Part shown: positions 21,508-33,064 of the stretch, in pieces | Numbering within the stretch: the stretch's first letter is position 1 | Layout of the letters: every line of letters begins with the position of its first letter | DNA from: Micropterix aruncella | Lineage: Eukaryota > Arthropoda > Insecta > Lepidoptera > Micropterigidae | Direction: 5' to 3' | Length of the DNA stretch: 64,000 bases | Assembly (NCBI GenBank): GCA_944548615.1 | Contig: OX155962.1 | Location: 880,670-944,669, forward strand | The notes under the pieces: model-generated | Seen by the model: only the letters and a program-made list of their open reading frames with translations | Database searches by the model: none | What the model was told of the DNA's origin: nothing | Translations under genes and position numbers: made by a program

Positions 21508-22210
21508 CTAGGGTTGTCAACTACAATGGGCAAACAACAAACAAACAAGCAAGCACGTAACCGATTGAAGTTTAAGCATTAGTGATCGTTCTATCTCCCC
21601 TGAGGTAAGCGTAGATGAGGTAGAGACAATACAAATCTACCGCCTAGCTAATACAACATGCCCGTCAGAGGCCAACGCCTTACGGCGAGGCACCGAGAAA
21701 GGTACCTAGCGGGCAGCCTTCCTGTCTACTATTTGAAAGGATATCTTCGTCTGGAAATAACCATCAGGATATCTCCAACCTCCTGACTGGTTACGGGTCC
21801 GACGTCGTTTGCGTGACCTCTACCTGACGTTTATACAGCAGTGATTCAGTTTGAATCTATAACGGACCAACGGCATCTTTTGCCCGGCTCTGAGTGCAAG
21901 ATCAGGTAGTCATTTAGTCATTTCAAGAGTGGTTGACGACATGTCAACATCCGCCCCCGCTGCTTAGAAGACAGTATATTTCTATAGTCTCCAGATTCCT
22001 TCAGTAATTAGTCAGAGTGCACAACCGATTGGCGTCGCCGAACGGTGCGCGAACCGTTCGGCGAGTGGGCCTGAGATGCTAGAGTCTTACCGGGGTAACC
22101 TTGCTTCCACACGAGGAGGTCTCTTAATAGGAGTTGAATCATGAGTTGGACCGATCCGAGAACATAATGGATCTTATGGCCCAAGATGCACGAAACCGTT
22201 CGGTTCCCCA
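21508..22210 (-). mobile_element. Element A copy
   Basis: Starts (as the 3' end on the minus strand) with CTAGGGTTGTCAACTACAAT and holds the ATTGGCGTCGCCGAAC... block, and ends near CCGTTCGGTTCCCC as in the 7429 and 31486 copies. A clear TSD was not found, so the boundaries are approximate. Confidence 0.75.
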
Positions 22211-22749
22211 CCTTTCGTACATGATATAATATATTCGATTATTAAATCCATATAACAAAGCCAGCGATTACGGAAACTACATAATATTTTAGTAGATAGC
22301 CGCTTAAATTTTGAGGCGACCAGCTCGGGTTGCAATCCTAACTAAGCCTAACTAAGGTTATAATGTTTTATATTTCAAATTTCAATGCGATCATTTTACA
22401 GTTATTCTTTTTATGATCCATATAGTATGATCCATCCGGCCGTCGACTTCACGCGCGAAACTGTTGCGCGCAAAAGGTACGGCTGAATTTTTACTTCGCG
22501 AGTCAAGGGATTAAGATAAAATATTTATAGAAATCGATAAAGTGTTCTGTAGTTTCCCCACATAATTTCTAATAATCTTTTAGATATTTCAAACTACAAA
22601 GTCAATCAGATGATTATTTGAGATATAGCAAAAAAGATATTAAAATACTTTGTCATGAAGTAGAAAATAATACCGTCCTACAAATACAAAATACAATTTA
22701 TTATCGGAGAGAAAATAGAATAGTCATAATGATAAAAAAGTCAATAAAA
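22211..22749. other. AT-rich unannotated stretch
   Basis: Nothing recognised. Confidence 0.4.
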
Positions 22750-22955
22750 TGTCCCGGTGGCATAATTGTTAGGTCGCCTGATCTAATATTATAGGGTTCC
22801 TGGTTCTCTTGCCGGCTGGGTCACCATTTTCCGTTGGGATACAATTAACGGATTTGCATTTCAATTCTGTCGATTACTGCTGGCAAGAGATTGTCGTATG
22901 ACCAAAAACCCGTCCATTGTGAAATTTCACAATAAATAGTAGAAACAAACAAATA
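22750..22955 (+). mobile_element. tRNA-derived SINE, copy 2 (short)
   Basis: CCCGGTGGCATAATTGTTAG gives the A box; the B box is degraded (GGTTCTCTTGCC region). It then matches copy 1: GGGTCACCATTTTCCGTTGG, GGCAAGAGATTG and TTGTGAAATTTCACAATAAA. The middle is deleted relative to 25111-25375. Confidence 0.8.
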
Positions 22956-23304
22956 AAAATGTCAAGCTAAACAAAGAAAATCAAAATGGAAATTGACATC
23001 TAATTAGAATTCGTTAATATCATATAATTCTCTTCCAATAAAGTATCCTTTTAATCTGAACTTAGGTATTTTCCCATTTTTACATGTAGTAGTTAGGTAG
23101 GTAGTTTATTGTAACACCAATGTAGTTATAAAGAATATATACACATCGTACATAAAACAGAGCTAAGCATGGATCTAAAGTTCGAATCGATTTTCTCAGA
23201 TTTTCAGATATCAGATATCCAATCAAAGAGATTGAGTTTGAAGTTTTGAATATACTTTATTCGCACTTAAAATTAAAATACAAAATGGCGATCTTTTTGA
23301 CATA

Positions 23305-23550
23305 TGGCAATATCTTACAACTAACCTGATTACAGTGCAGTGGTATACACGCGCGTTGTGGAAATAAAGATTATTAAGTTCGTCTGCATAACATACAAAC
23401 TGTTATATTTAAAATTTAGAATGCCCGAGGAGAGGAAAGTGGGAGAGGAAGGAGCCTATTGTCTAGCAACTAACCTAATCACGCACTGTGGTACATGTGC
23501 GCGTTGTAAAAATAGAGATTATTAAACAAATAAATTAATCTGCCTAAAAT
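23305..23550. repeat. Diverged tandem duplication, about 150 bp
   Basis: ACAACTAACCTGATTACAG ... GCGCGTTGTGGAAATAAAGA (23310-23372) recurs as GCAACTAACCTAATCACGC ... GCGCGTTGTAAAAATAGAGA (23466-23520). Followed by a purine-rich (AGG/GGA) tract at 23575-23625. Confidence 0.55.
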
Positions 23551-23639
23551 ACGAGCTACTACGTATTAAACTAAGAAAGAGGGAGAAACAGAGGGGAAAA
23601 GGAGAGGAAGGAAAGAGAAGGGGAAGAACTGGTTACTTC

Positions 23640-24035
23640 ATGAAATGTAATACTTTTGAGTTCCAAATGATTCTTAAGAAAGCAATTTTCGCATATTTAC
23701 TGGGAGTTCGTTCCAGAGTCTTGGACCATGGAGACAGAATAAGGAGGAGTAAAAATCAGCATTATGGCATGAAACTTTATACACATTAAATGGTTCGAAA
23801 AGCTCGTGGAGATTGGGTGAGTGCACGATGGAGGAGAGCAAGTATATGAACATTTGTCCTTTGGCGTACTGGCCACTCAACCGTGCCTTCGGGTACGTAA
23901 TCATACCTACCTAGACCAGAGATGAATCGTATGCATAGATACATTTTGCAAACGTTTAAGTCTGAGGGTGTGGTGCATAGAACTTCAAACGATGAATAAC
24001 TCCTCCTAGTCCAGCGGTACACCTCCATCTAGTCC
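23640..24035 (-). pseudogene. LINE reverse transcriptase C-terminus
   Basis: Two minus-strand frames give CIRFISGLGRYDYV and RQRTNVHILALLHRAL, then LHELFEPFNVYKVSCHNADF and LHGPRLWNELPVN. Order and content match the LINE ORF2 tail (CVRFI.GL..YD...; R.R.N.HIL.L; RLWN.LP). A frame change lies between the two parts. 5'-truncated. Confidence 0.75.
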
Positions 24036-24780
24036 TGCGTAATCATAACAAACATGTCGTTATCTCCACTTCATTTTGGGGGTTCATTACTCCTAATTAC
24101 GTCGTCTCGAGTGGACGTTTATTTCGGTGTGCATTCCATATGCAAGAAATATGAAAAGGAAACACGCCCGCCTGCTCTAATTTACCCAGACGCATTCTGT
24201 AAACGAAGGTGGGAGTGAGACAAACGTAATGATAATTATATCATCGCTCCAATTTAGATCCATGCTATTTTAGGGATTTCTCCAAATGCTGTTAACTTAG
24301 ATTTGCATGTGCATAAATCACAACATTATGCTACGAGCAGCTTAAACTTATGTGCCCGCTTTGAATTATAATTTTAGATTTTTTCAATTTATGTATATTA
24401 AGATTTCTGCTTCCAGTAGTATATGAATAAGACAATTGCTTGAATGTCTTAAAATTTGCTGGCTGACTTTTGTACTCAGCTTATATGGATATTCTCAGAT
24501 AAGCCCACATATCAAACACTTGTTCAGCTTTAGGCTTTATATAGTAGTATTGTATATATAGCCCTTTAGCACTATAGTAATGTCTCTCCAAGATGACTGC
24601 CAATATTGCCATCAATAGGAGCATATAATGTCTATTATTTATACCAAAAATAAAGATGAAGAGATTGTTTGTTAGAACGCGCTAATCTCTGGAACTGCCA
24701 GTCAGATTAGAAAATTTCCTTTTGCCTTTGATAGCTCAATTCTTGAGGAAAGTTATAGGCAATTTGACATCCCGCTACGA
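24036..24780. other. Unannotated stretch
   Basis: AT-rich, no recognised feature. Confidence 0.4.
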
Positions 24781-25077
24781 CCATTAGGAGCCGAGCAAAA
24801 ATAATGCTTAGCGAAAACTAAGTAATACGCGGGCGGGCGTTGCGACGTGGTAGGTCGGGGTGCCAAGGGCGGCCGCCTGATGACAACCGAACATTACCGA
24901 GAAGAGCCGAAATGTGCATGCCTTATCTCGATCAGGTTGCGGCGAAAGCCAATATATACTAATACCACACGAAAATATGTCAAAATAAATTGTTTATGCC
25001 GAAGTACTCTAAATTATTTTTAAATAATCCAATTTCTTTTAAATTAAACGGCGGGCCAAGCCGCGACCCACAGCTAG
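24781..25077 (+). mobile_element. Helitron 3' end (different family)
   Basis: GGCGGGCCAAGCCGC forms a short hairpin 13 nt before the terminal CTAG (25074-25077), followed by T. This is the standard Helitron 3' architecture. The 5' boundary is not recognised and the start given is a guess at the GC-shift near 24781. Confidence 0.6.
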
Positions 25078-25110
25078 TATAATTATACATTTGAAAAATC
25101 AGTAAAACAT

Positions 25111-25375
25111 GCGGCTCGGTGGCAAAGTTAGGTCACCTGATCTTACATTGTAAGGTTTCGACTTCGAGTCCCGTCTGGATCACCATTTTCCGTTCGGATA
25201 AAATGAACGGAATTGCGTTTATAATTCTGTTGATCGAATGCAGTGACAAAACACACGCTTATACACAGGTTACATATAAACACTTCATAGTCGGGTTGGT
25301 TGTAAGATATTGCCGTATGCTAACAAACCAGACCATTGTGAAATTTCACAATAAAGAGTAAAAACAAACAAACTA
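25111..25375 (+). mobile_element. tRNA-derived SINE, copy 3 (fullest)
   Basis: GCTCGGTGGCAAAGTTAGG corresponds to the A box and CGACTTCGAGTCCCG to a degraded B box. Then GATCACCATTTTCCGTTCGG, CACACGCTTATACACAGGTT, GGGTTGGTTGTAAGATATTG and TTGTGAAATTTCACAATAAA. It ends in an A-rich AAACAAAC tail. Confidence 0.82.
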
Positions 25376-25734
25376 ATTATATATCAATAATGTCAATCAC
25401 TGGATTTTAAAAAATGGTGGATAGTAATGCTACACTACCGTAATATTTTTTGCGTATAAACGTCTTTCGTGGACAACTTTTCAGCGCAACTTTTCACTCG
25501 ACTACTTAATTTTATTTCTGATCTGCTCATATTTTCGATTACCTTAAGATCTATATGACGATACAATAATCACTTACGTAACCACTTTCGCTATGGGTGA
25601 TGGCTGATGCTTTACTCGCGCGGAGTGAATTTCAAGACTCCTATCCATCGATATATCGATGCTCCTATCCGATCCCTTTCCTGCTCGATGACGTTGACAA
25701 AAAAACACGCAAGTTGAATACCCTTAGCAACAGA

Positions 25735-25853
25735 CGATGGTCAAAGACGGTGGACTATGTTGTCTCAAGTATCTACGTGCACCCCGCGGCTGAAAGATCG
25801 ATCAATATCGATGTACCTTTCTGAGGTGGCGCGTTCGACCATTGTAGTGACAA
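25735..25853 (+). mobile_element. Element A 3' end, strongly diverged
   Basis: Recognisable from GGTGGACTATGTTGTC, CTGAGGTGGCGCGTTCGACC and ATTGTAGTGACAACTC. This is an older copy than the others. Confidence 0.55.
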
Positions 25854-25864
25854 CTCCATAATGT

Positions 25865-26260
25865 CCTTATAGTGTGGGCAGTTTCAACGTTGAGAGCCTT
25901 GTTTTCCGTTTGCCTCAGTTCTCTTGGCATTTCAAAGGAATGTCTCTGAACTCCGTCCAGCAACTGAATATCCTTGACAAAATCATCGATATACGATTCC
26001 CTAGATATATGGGCCTTTGGTGCTCGAAAATGACCTCTTCAAAACCACTACTGAAAGCCGGCCAGTAGTAGTTTAATCCGCTGGTAGACAGCCGACTGTT
26101 TCCGGCGTGAGAGCTGCCGAGAAGCATATTGGCGCGCTATTCTCTCGCATACTGTCCAATTTATTGCTCTCTCTGTCTCATGATTTACGAGCAAAGGGTA
26201 TGTGAAGCCAACTAATTTGTATCTGAGGGCCTATTTAGCTCAGAATATATCGATGGACAA
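25865..26260 (+). repeat. Dispersed repeat B, copy 1
   Basis: 25983-26250 is an inverted match to 40705-41015: AATCATCGATATACGATTCC, GAAAGCCGGCCAGTAGTA, CTCTCGCATACTG and GAGCAAAGGGTATG. Each copy lies next to an element A fragment. Non-coding. Confidence 0.6.
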
Positions 26261-27009
26261 AATGTCGATTCTAAATTTGAAAGCCATATTCTAATAATGG
26301 CCTGATGCCATGTCTTGGTCAATGTTAAAACAATGGCCATCAGCATAAACTCAGGTGTTAATTTTCTAAAAGCTTTCAATTAAAAATATTAAGCTAATTG
26401 CTCTTTTAGATATGGCTGGATTTGCGGTTCCCATTTCAGGGTAAAGACTTATACCAAAGTGGATGCAGATAAATACTCATTAAACTATACTAAAATAGCA
26501 AGCAATCCAGAATGCAAACCAAACAAATACAACAAACACAGATGTAATCCCCTTAACGGTGTTTTCGTATTACCATTGCGCAGAGAGTATACCGCCGCCC
26601 AGTAGCCAGATATAAGATCTTTTATTTGCTTATGAACTTTAATGGCCTTTGATTAACGGAACTGAATGCAATCCAACCGCGCAATTGATGGGACACAAAC
26701 GGAGAGGCCGCGATTGTGCTACATGCTGAACTTAACATTTGTACGCTGACTTTGGATGCGGATCTTCAATAGAACGGATAACAACTGGGGCAATATCTAG
26801 AGGGCAAGCTCAGTATTAATGTGTCATTGAGTTGACTACAATTTAGAACCCTACCTTTCTTTTATTTCGTTATTATAGTACATATATAGTTAAAGCGTAC
26901 GGAATTCGACCGGAGGACACTAATTGTCATAAATTTCACCTCTTACCTTTAGCCACAAGACGCCATATTGCAGATGTCGCCTACCTCCAATAAATCCTCC
27001 TCCTCCAAT
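26261..27009. other. Unannotated stretch
   Basis: No repeat or gene recognised; possibly low-copy. A short CCTCCAATAAATCC duplication lies at about 26985-27020. Confidence 0.4.
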
Positions 27010-27440
27010 AAATCCGGGCTCAGTTGACTGCCCGGATTTATTGGGAAGGTTGAGGGTCTCTGCTGATCCGATCAGAAGACCATGCACCCTGTTTATCCCC
27101 AGAGCTAACACCAATTACAGGCTAAACAGTTATCTATTGAGAGCAAGCCAAAGTTTCAATGATGTAGCTACCCAATATGACATTGACTTATTTAATATGT
27201 CAGTCCAGCAGCTCAAGAAGTTACTGGCTGACGCCTTCTTTGTCTAATCCTTTGTTCTATTTTGTTTAGTTTTTTCTTAGTCTACTTGTTTTTCTTTTTT
27301 TTCTCCCCCTTTTATATATCTATTCATACATTTTTACTTGTGGAACCTTGTAATTGGCCTTATATACATATTAATTTGTAATAACCGTATACCTAGCTGT
27401 AAGATTCCTAAAATTAATAAAATAAAATAAAATAAAATAT
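27010..27440 (+). pseudogene. LINE C-terminal fragment with (AAAAT)n tail
   Basis: The frame ending at 27247 reads LFIPRANTNYRLNSYLLRAS, then FNDVATQYDIDLFNMSVQQL before the stop. This is the extreme C-terminus of another LINE type (P-R-x-N-x-N then N-S-Y-x-x-R-x). The 3' UTR ends in AATAAAATAAAATAAAATAA at about 27417-27440. Confidence 0.72.
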
Positions 27441-27469
27441 ATGTACAGTACAACCTAGATTTAACAAAC

Positions 27470-28475
27470 TTTACGAACTAACGAATATGGAACCAGCTTC
27501 CGCATGCTATTCGTCATGCAACATCCTTGCCCTGTTTCAAGGCGTTACTGAAAAAACATTTTCTCCCTCAAAATATCAACTAAGAACCAACCCTCCCCCT
27601 ATCCCCTCCCCCTTCCCCCTTTCGTTGGGTTGTTGACTGAATAGAAGCATAAGAACTTTGTAATATCTGTCATTTTATATAAGCAGTTATTTTTATTATT
27701 ATTTATCTGTAGTTTCTATGTATTTATTATTATAATATACATATACTATATTATAAATTATATTTTTTATGTATGTATGTATATTTGGATGTATGTATAT
27801 TATTATTATTATTATTATTATTACATTTACAGACAGGCAGCATAATTGCTGATATGTCTGAATATGAAACTGAGTACAACTACAATTTCTGTTTAAGGTG
27901 TCCGTCTAGTCTATTTTTGAACATATTGACACTACTCGCTTCAACCACTTCGGCAGGTAAACTGTTCCACTGGTCCACAATCCGGTTGGTCAGGAAATGT
28001 TTCCTGGGATTCATGTGGAATCGCGTTTTCTCCAGCTTAAAATTGTGTCCTCGCAGATGATGCTTGTAGTTTCTCTCGAAGATAGAAGACAATTCGGGGC
28101 AATTGTAGCATCCGTTGAGGATCTTATATGTTTCAATGAGGTCACCCCTGGTCCGACGATCCTTAAGTGTAGGCAGCTGCAATCTGCGGAGTCGTTCTGC
28201 ATATTCCAGATTTTTGAACCCCATTGGCATCTTGGTCGCTCGGCGCTGGACTTTTTCTAAGAGATATGTATATTTATGTGTATATGTTTATGTATGTGAG
28301 CTGTATTGATACTTTTATTTAATATTACACGGTTGGCTGTAAGAAATCGTGAAACGATAAGCCCGCCGTTTGTACTAAGTCAAAATAGAATTTAAGTTTT
28401 CTTTACCCATGTAATTTTTTTTTTTTTTTGTTAGTACAATAAAGGTATTTTTCATTTTCATTTTTCATTTCAATA
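27470..28475 (+). pseudogene. LINE C-terminal fragment, its 3' UTR split by another LINE
   Basis: 27492-27585 reads IWNQLPHAIRHATSLPCFKA then LLKKHFLPQNIN-stop. The 3' UTR resumes after the minus-strand insertion and ends with GGTTGGCTGTAAGAAATCG, AAGCCCGCCGTTTGTA and AATAAAG-like sequence at about 28328-28475. That is the same 3' tail as the SINEs. Confidence 0.7.
27787..28264 (-). pseudogene. CR1/L2-like LINE C-terminus with (TAA)n tail and TSD
   Basis: Flanked by TATGTATATTT at 27776-27786 and 28265-28275. The minus-strand frame is open from the truncated 5' end to a stop at 27880: QRRATKMPMGFKNLEYAERL, RRLQLPTLKDRRTRGDLIET, YKILNG, then VDQWNSLPAEVVEASSVNMF and KNRLDGHL. These are the hallmark blocks of the CR1/L2/Rex1-type ORF2 tail. 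The tail is TAA x about 9. The intact frame and TSD suggest a fairly recent insertion. Confidence 0.85.
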
Positions 28476-28704
28476 TTTAAACAAATCGTTATGTCAAAGC
28501 ATTTATAACATCGAGGTTCGCTATACCGAGTCTACAATAGAAAACAAAGAAGTTCATTTTGTAATACTGTATTTTACATATTGGATCCATACCTATGTAA
28601 TTGCTGTTTTTGACACTGGCCGCTTTGAACTTGAATAACTTGGGTTTGAGTTGGAATTTCAAATTCAAATAAATTTTAATTCAAGGCAATGGCCTGAATT
28701 AAAA

Positions 28705-29755
28705 TACAATACAATTTCAAATTTCAAATTATTTATTGAGTTAAAATTATGGGTACATTCAATATACAAAAGTCTTAACCTAACTAGGCTGCCGCCTGTT
28801 CCAAGGTAGACAATTTATTTTAGTTATCCTAAGAAATCTATAATATTATATTTATATAAATAATCAAAATCATACTTAATGTAACAGAAATATCTTAATT
28901 ACCTAATAAAAATTCGTAAGAAAATGTCATGAAAATTGTCAATATTATTATATTTTAAAACATGATAAAAATTAATATATATTTATATATGTATTAAATA
29001 ATATGTATTAATAATATACAAAATAAATTCACAAAAATTAAAATAAAATTACGTTTAGAAATCATCAATTTATATTACTACATATACTATTATGTTTTTA
29101 TTATAAAAATTTTAGAGATTCAATTATTTAATAATGTTTTCAATATCTGCATATGTACAATTTAAGAGGTAGGCACTCAAACTATATTTAAATTTATATG
29201 ATATTTTAATGCCTTTAATGTTAGGTGGTAGGCAATTATAAAATTTGGGGGCAAGATAAGAGAAACTGGATTGGCCAAAAGCGGATCTCCTGAGAGGTAT
29301 TGCAAAATTTGTTTGTGCCGATCTTCTTGTTACACGAGATTGCTGGCTTTTTTTCTGTTCTCCTAACTCACTCTGGAATTTAGTGAGAGTTACCAGCACA
29401 AACATTTTTCTCACACTCAACACTCTATACTCTCGGAAAAGGTCATCGGAAGAATATGTTTGGGGTTTTTTATTGATCACCCTCAGTATAGCCTTCTGCG
29501 CTTTGTAAAGGGTGGCCAGAAGCGTTTTTGCCGCACAGCCCTAAGTTATAATGCCATATCGAATAACCGACTCGCAGACAGCAAAGTAGACACTTCTTAG
29601 CGTATTGAAATCTAAGATGTTCCGCAAACTCCTAAAGTAATACACAAGTTTTCTCAGTCTTGCCGCAACCTTCGTTAAATGATCCTCCCAGCGCAGTCTG
29701 TTGTCTAACATCACGCCCAAGTACTTAATGGTATCCTTGATCTCATATAATTAAA
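28705..29755 (-). pseudogene. LINE reverse transcriptase thumb and C-terminus, one internal stop
   Basis: Minus strand from 29750: IKDTIKYLGVMLDNRLRWED and HLTKVAARLRKLVYYFRSLR give the KYLGV.LD..L.W..H motif after the RT palm. A TAG at 29541-29543 replaces the usual Trp in the GIITWG block. The frame then stays open through LFREYRVLSVRKMFVL and FYNCLPPNIKGIKI to a stop at 29124. The 3' UTR ends in TTTGAAATTTGAAATTG. Jockey/CR1-like. Apart from that stop it is well preserved, but 5'-truncated. Confidence 0.85.
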
Positions 29756-29839
29756 ATGCAATACAATACAATACAATACAAGGTATTATTTTTTAAGAAT
29801 CAACTGTTTATTTATCTATCGAGGTATATCTATCAAGGT

Positions 29840-30480
29840 ATATATTCAATGCGAAAAAAATTGATCACGTCTCTGAGTATAGAAGCAGACTTCATTGGCT
29901 TCGAATACGTGAACGTAAAAACATGCACATTCTTTTCCTTCCTTATAATATCCTCAACAATCCTACCGCTCCCTCCTACCTAACCGAAAAATGCAATCAC
30001 TTAGGAAGTCATGGTCTTTCACTCCGTTCCGGTCAGGATAGTAAAATTGCGATTCCCACTCATAATTCTTCTTTTTTTACTTATTCCTTTACCGTTCATG
30101 CAGCTGGACTATGGAACCAGCTCCCGTCAGACATCAGAAACGCACCAACGGTTTCTACCTTTCAAGTGTCTCTGAAAAAGCATTTCATGTCCCTAAATTC
30201 CTAGTTATCCTAATTCACATCCCATCTTCTCCTTTCCTTCGCTGCTTGCAAATTATTCCAAATCCTAATTTTATAAAAAAAATGGCATTTTTGTTACTTG
30301 ATTAATTTTTGTTATGTAATAAGTTTTTCTTCTTTTTTTTTTGTTAATTTTTAATTTATCTCTTGGCACCTAAATTTTTACACTTCCACGAAGGTTGGCT
30401 GTAAGAGATTGTATTTTTTTAAGGCAATAAGTCCGCCTTTTGTATGTTTTTGTTTAATGTGCAATAAAGAATTTCTATCT
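29840..30480 (+). pseudogene. LINE C-terminus with shared SINE-type 3' tail
   Basis: Open from about 29852 to 30204: YRSRLHWLRIRERKNMHILF, NNPTAPSYLTEKC, LRSGQDSKIAIPTHNSSFFT and FTVHAAGLWNQLPSDIRNAP, ending KKHFMSLNS-stop. The 3' UTR carries GGTTGGCTGTAAGAGATTG at 30393, AATAAGTCCGCCTTTTG, and AATAAAG at the end. It is the best candidate in the window for the partner of the SINE family. Confidence 0.82.
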
Positions 30481-30901
30481 TGTTTATTGGTCTTTCTGTC
30501 GTTTGTTTTTGCTCAAATATTTTCGTTTGTGCAACCATGGTAAAGTTGATAGTTTGCATTATTTTCAAATATGAGATTTTGCTCCGGTGTTTTATATTAC
30601 AGCTTCTTGCAGTCTTGCTATACAGTTACCATAAATGTGTTCTGTAAAGAACTGCAAACAATGATGGAGAAGTTCGTGATTAAATAACCGAGCCTGGTCA
30701 ATCGCTCATCGCCACTGCTTCTGCATGATGGCGTATAACCACAGATTTCACTTCAAACAGTCGCAAAGTTGCTGGAGTTGCGGCTGGAGATCTTTGTCAT
30801 TTACCGTTCTTGCCAAACCTTGCTCCAATAATTATTTTTTTTTCAGAATTTAGATATCATTTTACATAGTAAGCAAATCAACTTTGAATGTGGATCTAAC
30901 G
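30481..30901. other. Unannotated stretch
   Basis: Mixed composition; nothing recognised. Confidence 0.4.
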
Positions 30902-30915
30902 AGAATATTTGGACA

Positions 30916-31458
30916 TCTTGCGGTGTCGACTACAACGGGCGAGCCCGTCACCACAGGACGTTTTAACGATTAGTCGTTCTGTCGCCCTCCAGTGAACGTA
31001 GAAGACTTTGGACAGTACAATTCTACGTCCAGCTACGTCACAACCCGTGAGAGTCCAACGCCTTACCGCGAGTTAGCCAGGAATAAACCCGGCGGGCTCG
31101 AGATACTCGCGCCCTCACTTCCAATTGTGACCAGATTTCTCCGGTCTCTCGATTGGTTCCGAGTTCGAGGTCGCTTACGCGGTCCTCTCCCTTATGAAGC
31201 GGTGAAACGGAGTGCACCGAATCTATCGCGGACCAAGGCATCCTTTGCCCGCCTCTTACCCGGGATCGGATGGCCAATGGTCAATTCAAGAGCAGTCGCC
31301 ATAAGGTACGCAACCACCCCCGCTCTATAGGAAACAATACAGTTCCCAGACTCCCCCGACTGTTAGTCGGAGAGCACAATCGATTGGCTTGCGCCGCACG
31401 GTGTGCAGACCGTCCAGGGGCGCCAGAGGTTTGATTCCCAGGGGAGACTGGTTGACCC
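30916..31458 (-). mobile_element. Element A, 5'-truncated, 14-bp TSD
   Basis: Exact flanking repeat AGAATATTTGGACA at 30902-30915 and 31459-31472. The 3' end (minus) is GACACCGCAAGA. The 5' end stops inside the ...GGTTGACCC block, about 120 bp short of the full copies. The pairing of a fixed 3' end with a variable 5' end fits target-primed reverse transcription. Confidence 0.88.
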
Positions 31459-31485
31459 AGAATATTTGGACAAGCTGAAGTGACA

Positions 31486-32173
31486 GTAGGGCGGTGTCGA
31501 CTACAACGGGCGAACCCGTCATCCCAGGCTGGTATATCGATATGTAATTATTATTTCAGCAGTGGGATCAGCGTAGAAGACGAGCCCGTTACAAGCCAAT
31601 GCCTTGTGGCGAGGCACCGGGAAAGGTACCCAAGGATAGCCTCGCCCCCTACCTAACAACCAGTTGTAGAAGGATATCTCCCTCTGGAATTAACCTTCAG
31701 GATAGCTCCGTCCGCCCGATTGGTCACGGGTTCGAAGTCACTTGCGCGACCACTACCTGCCGTACGTTTAGCGGTGATTCGGTTTGAATCTATCGCGGAC
31801 CAAAGGCATCTTTTGCTCGGCTCTTAATTCAGGATCAGGTAGCCTAATGGTCATTTCAACAGTGTCCGCCGCTGTTTAGGAGACAGTATATTTCCTTAGT
31901 CTTCAGACTCCTTCGGCAATTAGTCAGAGTGCACAACCGATTGGCGTCGCCGAGCGGTGAGTAAACCGTCCAGTAGTGCCGAGATCCAATCCCACCAGGA
32001 GAAACAAGTCCACCAGCCGTGAGGCCTGAGACGCGAGAGTCTTACCCGGGGTAGCATTCTGCACGTGGAGGCGTCTGAATAGGAGCTGAATCGTGAGTTG
32101 AGCCGATGCAAGAATAAAATTGATCTTATGGCTGATCTTATAGCTGAACGAATCCATTCGCTGCACTGAGTGG
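31486..32173 (-). mobile_element. Element A copy, adjacent to the previous one
   Basis: The 3' end TAGGGCGGTGTCGACTAC and the 5' end ...CATTCGCTGCACTG match the 7429-8126 subfamily. A 9-bp direct repeat AGTGACAGT flanks it (31479-31487; 32174-32182); exact boundaries depend on how the overlap is assigned. It is 14 bp from the previous copy's TSD, in the same orientation. Confidence 0.78.
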
Positions 32174-32418
32174 AGTGACAGTCAGTAATGAAGATGCCTT
32201 AAACAGATTGAACAAGAACAATAAAGATACGCAAATCCGAATACTTCACTCATGCATCTTATACTTTAATGCAGGCGCGGATCTATGGGGGGGGGGGGGG
32301 CGGAGGGGGCGACCGTCGCCCCAACGAGGATTGAAAAAAATATCCCGCTACTGGACAATGTCATAAACGACCTTAAAAATCGACTGCCACCTTAAAGGTT
32401 TTTAATTTAAACATTATA

Positions 32419-33064
32419 ATGCCATCGGTAATAATAAAATACGATAATGATCACTCAAATGTAGTAGCAGATCTTGTTAGAGAGCATAAGAGTCTCCTAG
32501 AAGTTCATGCGGCAGGAGTTCTGGGAGAATACAAGAACTGCAAAGAAAATTTTAGAAAGGAAAAGAGAAATAAACCCGCTTATTCGGAACCAAAAAATAT
32601 TCTAGATGTTCTAGATCTGGCCAACGAATTAATTTACCCTAGCATACAGGTGTCGCAGCGAGAGCTGGCACGTTCACAGTACTCACACTAATGCAATGTC
32701 GTGACGCGCGACGTGACTTTCACTTGATGCGCATCATAAAAAGTGACTTTCACTTGATGCGTCTCTCTCGCTCGCGGACACTGTATATGACATTGCATTA
32801 GTGTGAGTACTGTGAACGTGCCAGCTCTTATCGCGTGACCTGTACATCGCCTCATCCTTATCATGGCTCCTTGCCCGTGAGTGTGACGACTTCCGAAAGA
32901 AGTTTTTCAACTCTGAGGCGACTATGGCTACGATCCACGATGGTAGAGGATAGGTTAACAGGGTTGCCACTCCTGCATATTCATTTTGATATTCCAGTAG
33001 ACAAAGAGAAGATAATTGAAAGATTTGCAAAGAAAAAACACCCGAAACTGCAATTTGTAATTTA
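32419..33064 (+). pseudogene. hAT transposase remnant, split by MITE
   Basis: The N-terminal piece (32419-32646) ends LDVLDLANELIYPSIQ. After the MITE (32647-32842) the frame continues LPVSVTTSERSFSTLRRL, LTGLPLLHIHFDIPVDKEKI and RFAKKKHPKLQFVI-stop. TTSERSFSTLRRLK with a following LTGLALLHIH block is the signature of the hAT C-terminal dimerisation domain (ZMYM1-like group). The catalytic D-D-E core is missing. Non-functional. Confidence 0.82.
32647..32842 (+). mobile_element. TA-flanked MITE, copy 1 (inside hAT)
   Basis: 196 bp. The ends CAGGTGTCGCAGCG... and (minus) CAGGTCACGCGATA... continue with a shared GAGCTGGCACGTTCACAGTA and CTCACACTAATGCAATGTC, giving about 60-bp TIRs. Flanked by TA at 32645-32646 and 32843-32844, as in Tc1/mariner-type insertions. 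It has an internal duplication of GTGACTTTCACTTGATGCG not present in copy 2. Confidence 0.88.
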
